NCBI RefSeq assembly: GCF_900143625.1
Contig: NZ_FRFF01000131.1
Location: 62,001-126,000 of the forward strand
From: Nocardiopsis sp. JB363
GTDB lineage: Bacteria > Actinomycetota > Actinomycetes > Streptosporangiales > Streptosporangiaceae
DNA: 64,000 nucleotides
Direction: 5' to 3'
Shown here: positions 25,580-34,026 of the stretch, piece by piece
How positions within the stretch are numbered: position 1 is the stretch's first letter
Layout: each line of letters opens with the position of its first letter
Made by a program: the position numbers and the translations under genes
The notes under the pieces: generated by a model
What the model was told of the DNA's origin: nothing
Seen by the model: the letters and a program-made list of their open reading frames with translations, nothing else
Database searches by the model: none

Positions 25580-26077
25580 CTATCCGTCCTCGGGCAGGGT
25601 GAGGGCACCGTCGGCCAGGCGCGCGCGGGCACGGTGGTGTCGCTTCTCCACCGGCAGGATCGTCGTCGCCCCGGGCAATCCCATGGCCGGCGCTCCGACG
25701 TACATACTCTCGGCCCGTTCGACGATAAAGGTCTCGTGCCAGATCCCGACGGCGTCGGGGTGCTTCCTCGCCATCGCGTTGAACCTCGTCCACGCCGGGC
25801 GGTGGCTCAGCGAACCCGCGGAGGCGTAGTCGTAGAGCCTGTCGATCGAGGACCAGTACTGCACGGCGTACGGTCCCTTGCCGTTGAACAGCAGCTCGTA
25901 GCCGAGCAGGCCCGAATCCGGGTCCTCGGAGAGCTCGGCCAGCATCGGCCGCATGACTCGCAGGACCGGGAACCACAGGTCGGGACGCCACCACCGGTTG
26001 AGCGTCATGCCGATGTGGAAGACCACCAGCTCCCCGTCATGTCGATGGGTCACGCGACCCGACACGATCTTCGCCAT
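25580..26077 (-). CDS. DUF4188 domain-containing protein
   Basis: This 165-residue protein matches DUF4188, a group of small fluoroacetaldoxime/heme-like alpha/beta dimeric barrel proteins of unknown role. It has blocks FHIGMTLNRWWRPDLW, GYELLFNGKGPYAVQYWSS and GIWHETF. GGAGGG precedes ATG 26077. It is divergent from a MerR regulator across a 75-bp region with an inverted repeat, the usual arrangement for a regulator and its target. The 298 bases to the SDR gene on the left contain only a small CCTCTC/GAGAGG hairpin. Confidence 0.78.
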   Translation of the reverse strand: MAKIVSGRVTHRHDGELVVFHIGMTLNRWWRPDLWFPVLRVMRPMLAELSEDPDSGLLGYELLFNGKGPYAVQYWSSIDRLYDYASAGSLSHRPAWTRFNAMARKHPDAVGIWHETFIVERAESMYVGAPAMGLPGATTILPVEKRHHRARARLADGALTLPEDG

Positions 26078-26092
26078 GATTCCCTCCGATTA

Positions 26093-26135
26093 TTGGATAG
26101 CTTCACTATCTAAATTAGCTTGTGCGACTATCCAA
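26093..26135. promoter_or_regulatory. inverted repeat in the DUF4188-MerR divergent promoter
   Basis: TTGGATAG (26093-26100) and CTATCCAA (26128-26135) form a perfect 8-bp inverted repeat, and a further CTATC at 26106-26110 pairs with the first arm. TAAATT at 26111-26116 is a candidate -10 box for the MerR gene. This is the likely MerR binding region. Confidence 0.55.
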
Positions 26136-26152
26136 GGCAAGGAGGTTTCAGC

Positions 26153-26764
26153 ATGCGCATGGCAGAGTTGTCCGCCGAGGCCGGCGTGCCCGTCCCCACG
26201 ATCAAGTACTACCTGCGGGAAGGGCTGCTGCCCCAGGGCGTGCGGACATCGGCGACCCAGGCCCGCTACGGGGACTCGCACATCCGTCGACTCAGGGTGA
26301 TCCGGGCGTTGGTCGACGCCGGGGTGAGCGTGGCCGGCGTACGCAAGGTGCTCGCCACCCTCGACGAGCCACCGCACGAGGTGGCCGACCTGCTCGGCGC
26401 CGCGCACGCGGCGGTCGCTCCGCGGGGGGACGATGGGATCCCGCTCGCCGATGCCCGACTACTCGCCGAACGTCTCGGCTTCCGCCCCGGGGCCTGCGAA
26501 CCCGAGCGCCTCGCGGATGTCGCACGAGCGCTCGATTCCCTGAACAGGGCCGGCTTCGAGATCCCCCCGGACGTCATGACCGCCTACCTGGAGGGCGTGC
26601 GGACCATCGCGAGGGCCGAGATCGCCGGCGTTCCGGTCGACACCCCCGAGGAGGCGGTCCGGTACGTGGTACTGGGCACGGCCCTGGCCGAACCGCTCCT
26701 GCTCGCGCTGCGCCGCATGGCCGAACAGTTCGCCGCCGTCGAGCGCTTCCCCTCCGACACCTGA
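26153..26764 (+). CDS. MerR family transcriptional regulator
   Basis: This 203-residue regulator has a MerR helix-turn-helix at the N terminus (MAELSAEAGVPVPTIKYYLREGLL), the wing with RYGDSHIRRLRVIRALV, and a longer C-terminal effector domain of about 130 residues without the cysteine pattern of metal sensors. AAGGAGG eight bases before ATG 26153 decides the start. It is divergent from DUF4188, which is the probable target along with its own gene. Confidence 0.88.
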   Translation: MRMAELSAEAGVPVPTIKYYLREGLLPQGVRTSATQARYGDSHIRRLRVIRALVDAGVSVAGVRKVLATLDEPPHEVADLLGAAHAAVAPRGDDGIPLADARLLAERLGFRPGACEPERLADVARALDSLNRAGFEIPPDVMTAYLEGVRTIARAEIAGVPVDTPEEAVRYVVLGTALAEPLLLALRRMAEQFAAVERFPSDT

Positions 26765-26812
26765 CCGACCCGGCGGCCCGGAGGCCCGGTGCCGCGCCGG
26801 AACGGCCCGGGA

Positions 26813-26847
26813 GGCCCTACGCCGCGAGGGTCGCGCCGCGTAGGGCC
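26813..26847. terminator. bidirectional hairpin between convergent genes
   Basis: GGCCCTACGC (26813-26822) pairs with GCGTAGGGCC (26838-26847), with an inner CGCG/CGCG stem and a two-base bulge. Confidence 0.7.
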
Positions 26848-26893
26848 CATGAGGTTCGAACCCGGAGCCGACCTGGGTCAGAACCCGCGCCCC

Positions 26894-28396
26894 TCAGTGC
26901 GTCAACGTCGACCAGGTGAACCCGCCCCCCAGCAGGGTCGCGGCCACCGGCATCGTCCGCAATTCCTCCGTGGAGCACGACAGGGGATCCCGCTCCACCA
27001 CCACCAGGTCCGCGGGTTCGCCCGCCACGACGCCGGTCCGTCCCCTGGTGCTCGCGGCCAGAGCCGACTCGACGCCGATCCGCTGCTCCGGATGCCACGG
27101 CTCGCGGCCCTCGCGGCTGCGCGAGACGGCCGCGGAGATCGCGATCCAAGGGTCCAGCGGAGAAACGGGAGCGTCGGACCCCAATCGGAGCGTCGCGCCC
27201 GCACGCTGCAACGACGCGATGGCGAAGGCGCGCGCGGTGCGGCCGGGCCAGTGCAGTTCGGCCACGTCCCTGTCGTCCATGGCGTGTTCGGGCTGCACGC
27301 TCGCGATCAGGCCCAACTCGCCGAAGCGAGCGAAGTCCTCCTCCCGGACCAGCTGGGCGTGTTCGACGGCCCCGGTCATCGCGAGCTCCTCGAAGGCGTC
27401 CAACACCCCCGTGTTCGCGCGGTCGCCGATGGCGTGGATCGCCGCGGCGATACCCGCTCCCTTGGCCCTGGCCATCAGTTCCCGCAGGGTGTCCAACGGA
27501 ACGCTCTCCATCCCGCAGGCGTGGGGGTGGGCGCCGTCCATGCCGGGGTAGGGGTCCCAACACCACGCGGTCCGGGTGTTCAGGGAACCGTCGACCACGA
27601 CCTTGAGCGGGCCCATGGTGATGAGCCCTCGTGGGTCGAGGGGGTCCCCGGTGCGCACACCCCGGGTGATCGCGTCCTCCAGCCGTTGGGGCCATACCGA
27701 CACCTCCACCCGCAGTGAGTCGACGCCCCGTGCCACCCGTTCGGGCCAGAGCCTGAGGTTGTCCGTGTTCTCGAACTCCACGATCCCGACCACGCCGCGG
27801 CGGGCCGCGGCTCGGGCGGCTTCGCGGTAGTCGTCGGTGGACAGATCGGCCGGGGACTGGATCCGGTCCAGCGCCCCGAACCACTCACCCTCCCGGACCA
27901 GACCGGTCGGCTCCTCCGGGGTCAGCGTGAGCAGCCGGGCCGCGGCGGTGTTCAGCCAGGCGCAGTGCAGGTCCTTGCTGACCAACACGACGGGGATCTC
28001 GGACGCGACCTCGTTCAACGCCTCCAACGAGGGGCTGTCCGGCCACGTGCCGTCCTGGAACCCGTAGCCGACGATCGGCGCGGGGTCCGCCGAACGTGAG
28101 GCGCGAGCCGTCGCGACCGCCCGCCGAACACGGTCCAGGCACTGGGCCGCGCTGGCCGTTCCGGACAGGTCGAGACGGCGCCGTTGGACCGTCCACTGTG
28201 CGAAGTGCACGTGGTGGTCCCACATGCCGGGCATCACGAAACGGCCCTCCACGTCGGTGGTCTCCGTGCCGTGACCGGCACCGGAGGCCGCCGGGAGGAC
28301 CGCTTCGATCTCGCCGCGATTCAGCCGGATGTCATAGGTGCCCTCGTGTCCGGGGATGGACGCGTTGACCAACGTCCTGTGTTCGCCTTGTGTCAT
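26894..28396 (-). CDS. amidohydrolase family protein (YtcJ-like)
   Basis: This 500-residue metal-dependent amidohydrolase of the YtcJ type has the metal-binding H-x-H in WDHHVHF near residue 68, the loop GFQDGTW, a later metal-ligand region in AAIHAIGDRANTGVL and the final metal Asp in RLGSDAPVSP. It should hydrolyse a C-N bond in an amide, N-acyl compound or cyclic imide. ATG 28396 has GAAGGG seven bases upstream. It is the last gene of the nine-gene operon, 14 bases after the PaiB-like gene. Confidence 0.87.
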   Translation of the reverse strand: MTQGEHRTLVNASIPGHEGTYDIRLNRGEIEAVLPAASGAGHGTETTDVEGRFVMPGMWDHHVHFAQWTVQRRRLDLSGTASAAQCLDRVRRAVATARASRSADPAPIVGYGFQDGTWPDSPSLEALNEVASEIPVVLVSKDLHCAWLNTAAARLLTLTPEEPTGLVREGEWFGALDRIQSPADLSTDDYREAARAAARRGVVGIVEFENTDNLRLWPERVARGVDSLRVEVSVWPQRLEDAITRGVRTGDPLDPRGLITMGPLKVVVDGSLNTRTAWCWDPYPGMDGAHPHACGMESVPLDTLRELMARAKGAGIAAAIHAIGDRANTGVLDAFEELAMTGAVEHAQLVREEDFARFGELGLIASVQPEHAMDDRDVAELHWPGRTARAFAIASLQRAGATLRLGSDAPVSPLDPWIAISAAVSRSREGREPWHPEQRIGVESALAASTRGRTGVVAGEPADLVVVERDPLSCSTEELRTMPVAATLLGGGFTWSTLTH

Positions 28397-28410
28397 GTTC
28401 GCGCCCTTCG

Positions 28411-29091
28411 TCATCGCCGTGTACTCGCGTCTTCGGGTGCGCCCGCCGGCCGCCCCTGGGGATGTTCCATACCGTTGACCCGTGCCATCCGGGCGGCCAA
28501 CGCCGGGTTGTTGTAGGGCCCAGGCTCGACCAGGTGGCCGATGATCTTATTGATGGATTCCTCGGGTTTGTCCTGGTTCATCTTCTCCTTCGCCTCGACG
28601 CGGTCCACCCGCAGGCGGAACCCCACCGTCCCGGTGACGATCCGGTGTGCGTACTCGCTGTTCTCGGCGGTGGCGTGCAGCAGGTGCGGGTCCGGCAGCA
28701 CTCGTTCGAAATGGGCGACGAGGCGGTCCAGCACCCGCAGGTTCTCCTCATCGCCGAGGATCTCCGGGACTCCGTGCAGGTGGGCGACGGCGAAGTTCCA
28801 GGTGGGGACGTTGGGGCGGTAGCCGTACCAGGACGGCGAGATGTACCCGTGCGGTCCCTGGACGATGGCGAGCATCGCGTGGTGTCCAAGCCGGTGCTTG
28901 GTCTCGTCGGGCCGCCCCACGTGGCTGAGCAGGACGATGCCCTCGGCCTCCTCGTCCAGCAGCACCGGGTAGTGCGAGGCCACGATCCCGTGGTCGGGTA
29001 CCGAGGACACGAAGGTGCACCAGGGGTTCTCCCGGATGAGGTCCTTGATCGTGTCCGTGTCGTCGAGCGCGTAGTCGCGGTTGTCCCTCAT
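28411..29091 (-). CDS. FMN-binding PaiB family protein
   Basis: This 226-residue protein of the PaiB / FMN-binding negative transcriptional regulator family has a split-barrel flavin fold. Seen are PWCTFVSS, ASHYPVLLD, GPHGYISPSWY near residue 80 and PTWNFAVAHLHG near 92, then FRLRVDRVEAKEKMNQ with the conserved lysine near the C terminus. Relatives repress sporulation or protease genes or act as flavin-dependent enzymes. Its ATG overlaps the stop of the M20 gene (ATGA), tying it to the catabolic operon. Confidence 0.86.
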   Translation of the reverse strand: MRDNRDYALDDTDTIKDLIRENPWCTFVSSVPDHGIVASHYPVLLDEEAEGIVLLSHVGRPDETKHRLGHHAMLAIVQGPHGYISPSWYGYRPNVPTWNFAVAHLHGVPEILGDEENLRVLDRLVAHFERVLPDPHLLHATAENSEYAHRIVTGTVGFRLRVDRVEAKEKMNQDKPEESINKIIGHLVEPGPYNNPALAARMARVNGMEHPQGRPAGAPEDASTRR

Positions 29092-30386
29092 CGGCTCGCC
29101 CCCGCCTCGTTCACCGGGCTCGGGGCCGAGGCCCTTTCGAGTCCGTTCCAGGCCAGGTCGGCGAGGGCAGCGGCGTGAAGACCGAGTACCCCGTCATCGA
29201 ACCGCGCCCCCTCCGAGTGCATCGGCGCCGCCACCTCCGGCGGCACGCCCTCGGGCAGCGCTCCGAGGAAGACCAGCGTTCCGGGAACCCTTTGGAGCAC
29301 GTAGGAGAAGTCCTCCGAGGCCATGGCCGGTTCCGCCAACGTCACCACACGCTCGGGTCCATGGACCTCCGACAGCCTGGTGACGACCTCCGCGGTCTCG
29401 TGGGCGTCGTTCACCGTGGCCGGGTAGGACGGGACGAACTCGACCGTGGCCGCACAACCGTGGGCCTTGGCCAGGCCTCGAAGGAGCTCCGGGAGTTCGT
29501 CGCGCAGCAGCGCGAGCGTCCCCTCGGAGAAGTGGCGCATGTTGGCCTCCATGCTCACCGATCGGGCCAGCACATTGCCCGCGCTCGAATCGCTGGAGAG
29601 GGGGCCGATGGTGATCACCGCCGGGTCGCCGGCCGGGATACGGCGCGCGGCGAAGCTCTGGACCGCCAGGATCGCCTGGGCGGCGACCGGAACCGGGTCC
29701 ACGGCCAGGTGGGGCATGGCCGCGTGGCCGCCGGTGCCCTCGAAACGGATGCGCAGGGTGCTGACCCCGGCCATGATCGGTCCGCTCCTGGTGACGAAGC
29801 GCCCGTAGGGGGTCGTGGCGTCCACGTGGATCGCGTAGGCCGCGACCGGTCGTTCGCCGGCGGCGTCGAGGACTCCCTCGTCGATCATGATCCTGCCGCC
29901 GCCGAAGCCCTCCTCCCCGGGCTGGAACATGAAGATCACCGTTCCGGGTAGCTCGTCCCGGCGTCCGTGGAGCAGTTCGGCCGCGCCGACCAGCCCGGCC
30001 ACGTGCAGGTCGTGCCCGCAGGCGTGCATGGCCCCGTTGGTGGCGGCGAAGTCCAGTCCCGTCGCCTCCTCGACGGGGAGCGCGTCCATGTCGCCGCGCA
30101 GCAGCACCACCGGACCCCCGGCGTCACCGGCGGCGCCTCCGCGCAGGACGGCGACGACCGAACTCAGGGACGTGCCGGTGACGATCTCCAGGTCCAGCCC
30201 TTCCAGGGCGTCGAGCACGGCCCTTTGTGTCTCGGGCAGGTGCAGACCCACCTCCGGTCGGGAGTGCAGACTCCGGCGCAGCGTACGCAGCTCGGGCAGG
30301 AGTGTCTCGGCGGCGGGGGTGAAGGGGTTCCTCGTCACCGCCGGTTCGGGGCCGCCGGTCTTCTCCGGGGCGGGGCGATGGGTCAT
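29088..30386 (-). CDS. M20 family amidohydrolase
   Basis: This 432-residue zinc amidohydrolase of the M20D (aminoacylase / IAA-amino-acid hydrolase) group has metal ligands visible in HACGHDLHVAG and GEEGFGGGRIMID, and GDMDALPVEE precedes them. It should remove an acyl group from an N-acyl amino acid or similar amide. Its ATG 30386 overlaps the upstream ABC ATPase stop (ATGA). Its place after an oligopeptide-type importer suggests that imported acylated amino acids or small peptides are the substrate; this is inference. Confidence 0.88.
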   Translation of the reverse strand: MTHRPAPEKTGGPEPAVTRNPFTPAAETLLPELRTLRRSLHSRPEVGLHLPETQRAVLDALEGLDLEIVTGTSLSSVVAVLRGGAAGDAGGPVVLLRGDMDALPVEEATGLDFAATNGAMHACGHDLHVAGLVGAAELLHGRRDELPGTVIFMFQPGEEGFGGGRIMIDEGVLDAAGERPVAAYAIHVDATTPYGRFVTRSGPIMAGVSTLRIRFEGTGGHAAMPHLAVDPVPVAAQAILAVQSFAARRIPAGDPAVITIGPLSSDSSAGNVLARSVSMEANMRHFSEGTLALLRDELPELLRGLAKAHGCAATVEFVPSYPATVNDAHETAEVVTRLSEVHGPERVVTLAEPAMASEDFSYVLQRVPGTLVFLGALPEGVPPEVAAPMHSEGARFDDGVLGLHAAALADLAWNGLERASAPSPVNEAGASR

Positions 30387-31168
30387 GGTGTCACGTGCTC
30401 CTCGAAGGTCATACGTTCGCCCAGTACCGGGACAGCGCTGAGGAGCTGCCGGGTGTAAGGGTCCTCGGGACCGTCCAGTAGTGGTTCGGTGGGTCCGGAC
30501 TCGACGATGACCCCGCCGCACATGACGTGGATCTCGTCGCTCATGTAGCGGACCACGGCCAGGTTGTGCGAGATGAAGAGGATCGAGAGTCCCAGGTCCT
30601 GTTGGAGTTCGCGCAGGAGGTTCAACACGGTGCCCTGCACGGAGACGTCCAGCGCCGAGGTCACCTCGTCCGCGATCAGCACCTGTGGTTCCCCTGCCAG
30701 GGCCCGCGCGATGGTGATGCGCTGGCGCTGCCCTCCGGAGAACGCTCCGGGCAGGTCACCGGCGCGGTCCGGATGGACGCGCACCCGTTCGAGCAGCTCG
30801 CGTACGCGGTGGTGCCGCTCCGCGCGAGTCCACTTGCGCCCCGTGGCCAGGGTGGCCTCGGCGATCGAATCGCCGACGGACATCCGGGGATCGAGGGCGG
30901 AGTAGGGGTCCTGGAAGATCAGCTGGACACCGCGGCGGGCCTCCCGGGCCCGCCTGCCCCGTCCGACCGCGCTGACCCCGTCGACCAGGATGTCTCCCCC
31001 GCTGATCGGGGCCAGGCCCACGACGGCGTTGGCGATCGATGACTTCCCCGAGCCCGACTCGCCCACCAGTCCGATGGTGCGCCCGGGCGCCAGACTCAAC
31101 GACACGTCCATGACCACGGGCCGTGTTCCGTATCGGATGCTCAGATTCTCCAACGCGAGAGCCGTCAC
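30383..31168 (-). CDS. oligopeptide-type ABC transporter ATP-binding protein
   Basis: This 261-residue ATPase of the DppF/OppF class has Walker A GESGSGKSS near residue 36, Q-loop FQDPYSALDPRMSVGD, signature FSGGQRQRITIARAL and Walker B VLIADEVTSALD. It energises import together with the fused permease-ATPase encoded directly upstream, overlapping it by four bases. The usual C-terminal oligopeptide domain is shortened. Confidence 0.92.
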   Translation of the reverse strand: MTALALENLSIRYGTRPVVMDVSLSLAPGRTIGLVGESGSGKSSIANAVVGLAPISGGDILVDGVSAVGRGRRAREARRGVQLIFQDPYSALDPRMSVGDSIAEATLATGRKWTRAERHHRVRELLERVRVHPDRAGDLPGAFSGGQRQRITIARALAGEPQVLIADEVTSALDVSVQGTVLNLLRELQQDLGLSILFISHNLAVVRYMSDEIHVMCGGVIVESGPTEPLLDGPEDPYTRQLLSAVPVLGERMTFEEHVTP

Positions 31169-33009
31169 AGCGGACTCTCCTCTCCTGCTCTGACGGCGCC
31201 GGACACCGCGCCCACCTCCGGCGTCCCGGCGTCCTGTTCTCCCGGGCCCGATCGGTCGTCGATCACCGGCAGGGGCCGGGTGCGGTCGGAACGCATGTCG
31301 GGAAGGCAGGCGATGAGCCCTCGGGTGTAGGGGTGCCTCGCCTCCTCGCGAATACGTCGTGCGTCGAGGTTCTCGACCACCTCACCGTCCTTCATCACCA
31401 CCACCCGGTCACAGAACCCCGAGACCAGGGCGACGTCGTGGGAGATGAGGACGATGGCGGTGTCGGTGGCCCGCTGGGCCCGGTGCAGCACGTCGAGCAC
31501 CTGTTTTTGCACGGTGACGTCCAGGGCGGTCGTGGGTTCGTCCGCGATGATCAGCCGGGGGCCGGCGGTGAGCGCCATGCCGATCATGGCGCGTTGGCGC
31601 ATACCTCCGGAGAACTCGTGCGGGTAGTCCTTCAACCGCCGACGTGGTTCGGCGATACCGACGGCGTCGAGTCCCGACTCCGCCCGCTGTCGGGCCTCCT
31701 CGCGGCTCATGCCGAGGTGGGTCCGCGAGACCTCGGTCAGTTGGCGCCCGATCCTCAGGGCAGGGTTCAGCGAGGTCAACGGGTCCTGGAAGACGATGCC
31801 CAGTTCCGTTCCCAGGCGTTTGCCCTCCTTTCGTGAGAGCGGCGTGCCCAGGTCGATGTCGTCGAAGCGGCGGGTGCGCGCCTTCACGATCGCCCTGTCG
31901 TCCGACAATCCGGCCAGGGCCATGGCGGTCAGGGACTTCCCGGAGCCGGACTCGCCCACGATGCCGACGATCTCTCCGGGTCTCACGGACAGGTTCACAC
32001 CACGGACGCGTTCCACGAATCCGCCCTCGCCGTCGGGGAAGGAGACGCTCAGGTCGGTGACCTGCGCCAGCGCGGTCCCATCACCGCCCGGGTCGACCCC
32101 GCCCACCGGCGGGGCGACGGCGGCGGCGTCGGATCGGGTCTTCCTCCCCGGCCCGCGTGGGAACAAGGACGCCCGGCCGGCCGCCGCCACACCGCGCAGC
32201 CCTTGCCCGGGGCGGTCGGCGAGCGCCTCGGCGATCATCGTGAAGACGAGTCCGGCGAAGACGATGGCGACGCCGGGACCGATGGCGGCCATGGGGTTGG
32301 TGTAGATGTGCCCGATGCCCTCGTTGATCAGCCGCCCCCAGTCGTAGGCGGGGGCCTGTACGCCCAGCCCCAGGAAGGACAGTCCGGCGAAGGAGAGAAG
32401 CGTGACGCTCGCGGAAGCGGACACCTGCACCAGCAAGGGGTTGGCGATGTTGGGCAGGATGTGCCGGAAGAGGACCCCGAGGGGCCCCACCCCGACCACC
32501 CTGGCCGCACGCACGTAGTCCTGTCCGGAGACCGAGGAGGCCAGGTTGTAGACGAGCCTGGTGAGGTTGGGGATCCCGGCCAGGCCGATGGCGAACATCG
32601 CCCCGGTGGCCGTGGCACCCCAGATGACGGTGAAGAACAGGACCAGCAGCAGCCAGGGGAAGGCCAGCAGCATGTCCATGAGCCAGATGAGGATTCGTCT
32701 GGGGTACTTCGGCAGGATGCTCGCGGTCAGGCCGACGATCACACCGCCGGTGACGCCGATGGCGGTGGCTCCCAGTGTGAGCAGCAAGGACATCCGGGTG
32801 GCCACCATGACCCGGGCGAAGATGTCGCGTCCCAGGTCGTCGGTGCCGAAGAGGAACTCCGCCCCGGCGGGCGTCCACCGGTCGGGCACCGAACGCGCCG
32901 TGGCGGCCTCCCCCCAGATTCCGGGGCCGGCGAAGGCGATCACCATGAGGACGGCGGTGCCCAGGATCGCGGTCAGACCCGCCGGGCCGACAAATCTCTT
33001 CATGCTCAT
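31165..33009 (-). CDS. fused ABC permease-ATPase (DppC-DppD type)
   Basis: This 614-residue protein joins an inner-membrane permease (about residues 1-290, six hydrophobic segments, with the EAA-type loop RAARVVGVGPLGVLFRHILPNI) to an ATPase. The ATPase has Walker A GESGSGKSL near 358, signature FSGGMRQRAMIG and Walker B LIIADEPTTALD. A Pro/Gly/Arg-rich linker of about 40 residues joins them. Such fusions are known in actinobacterial dipeptide/nickel importers. Overlaps of four bases on both sides show tight translational coupling. Confidence 0.93.
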   Translation of the reverse strand: MSMKRFVGPAGLTAILGTAVLMVIAFAGPGIWGEAATARSVPDRWTPAGAEFLFGTDDLGRDIFARVMVATRMSLLLTLGATAIGVTGGVIVGLTASILPKYPRRILIWLMDMLLAFPWLLLVLFFTVIWGATATGAMFAIGLAGIPNLTRLVYNLASSVSGQDYVRAARVVGVGPLGVLFRHILPNIANPLLVQVSASASVTLLSFAGLSFLGLGVQAPAYDWGRLINEGIGHIYTNPMAAIGPGVAIVFAGLVFTMIAEALADRPGQGLRGVAAAGRASLFPRGPGRKTRSDAAAVAPPVGGVDPGGDGTALAQVTDLSVSFPDGEGGFVERVRGVNLSVRPGEIVGIVGESGSGKSLTAMALAGLSDDRAIVKARTRRFDDIDLGTPLSRKEGKRLGTELGIVFQDPLTSLNPALRIGRQLTEVSRTHLGMSREEARQRAESGLDAVGIAEPRRRLKDYPHEFSGGMRQRAMIGMALTAGPRLIIADEPTTALDVTVQKQVLDVLHRAQRATDTAIVLISHDVALVSGFCDRVVVMKDGEVVENLDARRIREEARHPYTRGLIACLPDMRSDRTRPLPVIDDRSGPGEQDAGTPEVGAVSGAVRAGEESPL

Positions 33010-34022
33010 CCCTCCGAGATCGAGGTGCGCGGATCGACGGTGATCAGGATGAGGTCCACCAGGAGGTTCACTCCCAGGACCATCAGGGCGAAGACGAGCA
33101 CGACCCCTTGGATCATCGGATAGTCCTTGGTCTGCACGGCCGAGATCAGCGTGGTCCCCATACCGGGGACGGCGAAGACCGTCTCGATGATCACGGTCCC
33201 GGCGGTGAGCCCGGAGAGCAGCAGGCCTCCCACGGTCAACGTCGCGGTGACGATGTTCGGCAACGCGTGCCGGAAGAGGACGATGCGCTGAGGCAGTCGC
33301 TTGGCCTTCGCGGTGGTCATGTAGGTGGAGTCCAGGACCTTGATCATCTCCACCTGGACGATGCGGGCCAGGTACGCCATCGGTCCCAGGGACAGGCCGA
33401 GCACCGGCAGCACCAGGGAACCCGGGTCGCCCCAGCCCGCGGGCGGAAGGACCGCCAACCAGACGCTGAACACGGCGATGAGGATGGCCGAGAGCAGGAA
33501 GTCGGGGATGGCGATGAGCACCCCGAGCCCACCGGAGATGACCGGGTTGGCGGACCCGCCCTTGGTGGAACGGGCGATGAGCGCCGCCCCCATGCCCAGG
33601 GGCAGGGCCCCCACGAGCGCCACCGCGAAGCCGAGCGTGGCCAGGGTGAGGGTCGTGGGGAACCGCGAGGTGATCACCTCGGCGACGTCCTGCCGGGACT
33701 GGATGGAGGTCCCCAGGTCGCCCCGGAACAAGCCCCCCACGTAGTCGGTGAACTGCTGGGGCAGGGGTTTGTCGAGCCCGAGGTCGGCCCTGGTGTTCTC
33801 CACCAGCCCCACCGGCGCGGTGGGCCCCAGGGCGGCGCGTACCGCGTCCCCCGGCACCAGGTGCACCACGAAGAAGCTCGCCAGCACGACGATCAGCAGT
33901 GAGGCGACCAGGCGTCCGCTCCGGCGGATCGCGAAGGATCCGCGCAGGGAGAGCCGGTCGTTGAACCGCGCGATGGCGGCCACGGGGGCCATGGGCCGAT
34001 GTGTTCTCGGTGCGGTGCCCAT
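33006..34022 (-). CDS. ABC transporter permease (DppB type)
   Basis: This 338-residue integral membrane permease starts with a basic cytoplasmic stretch and a first helix at about residues 38-58, followed by the periplasm-type motif LVPGDAV. The EAA loop TTAKAKRLPQRIVLFRHALPNI near residue 240 contacts the ATPase. It pairs with the fused DppC-D protein to form the importer channel. It begins four bases after the binding-protein stop. Confidence 0.92.
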   Translation of the reverse strand: MGTAPRTHRPMAPVAAIARFNDRLSLRGSFAIRRSGRLVASLLIVVLASFFVVHLVPGDAVRAALGPTAPVGLVENTRADLGLDKPLPQQFTDYVGGLFRGDLGTSIQSRQDVAEVITSRFPTTLTLATLGFAVALVGALPLGMGAALIARSTKGGSANPVISGGLGVLIAIPDFLLSAILIAVFSVWLAVLPPAGWGDPGSLVLPVLGLSLGPMAYLARIVQVEMIKVLDSTYMTTAKAKRLPQRIVLFRHALPNIVTATLTVGGLLLSGLTAGTVIIETVFAVPGMGTTLISAVQTKDYPMIQGVVLVFALMVLGVNLLVDLILITVDPRTSISEG

Positions 34023-34026
34023 GGCG

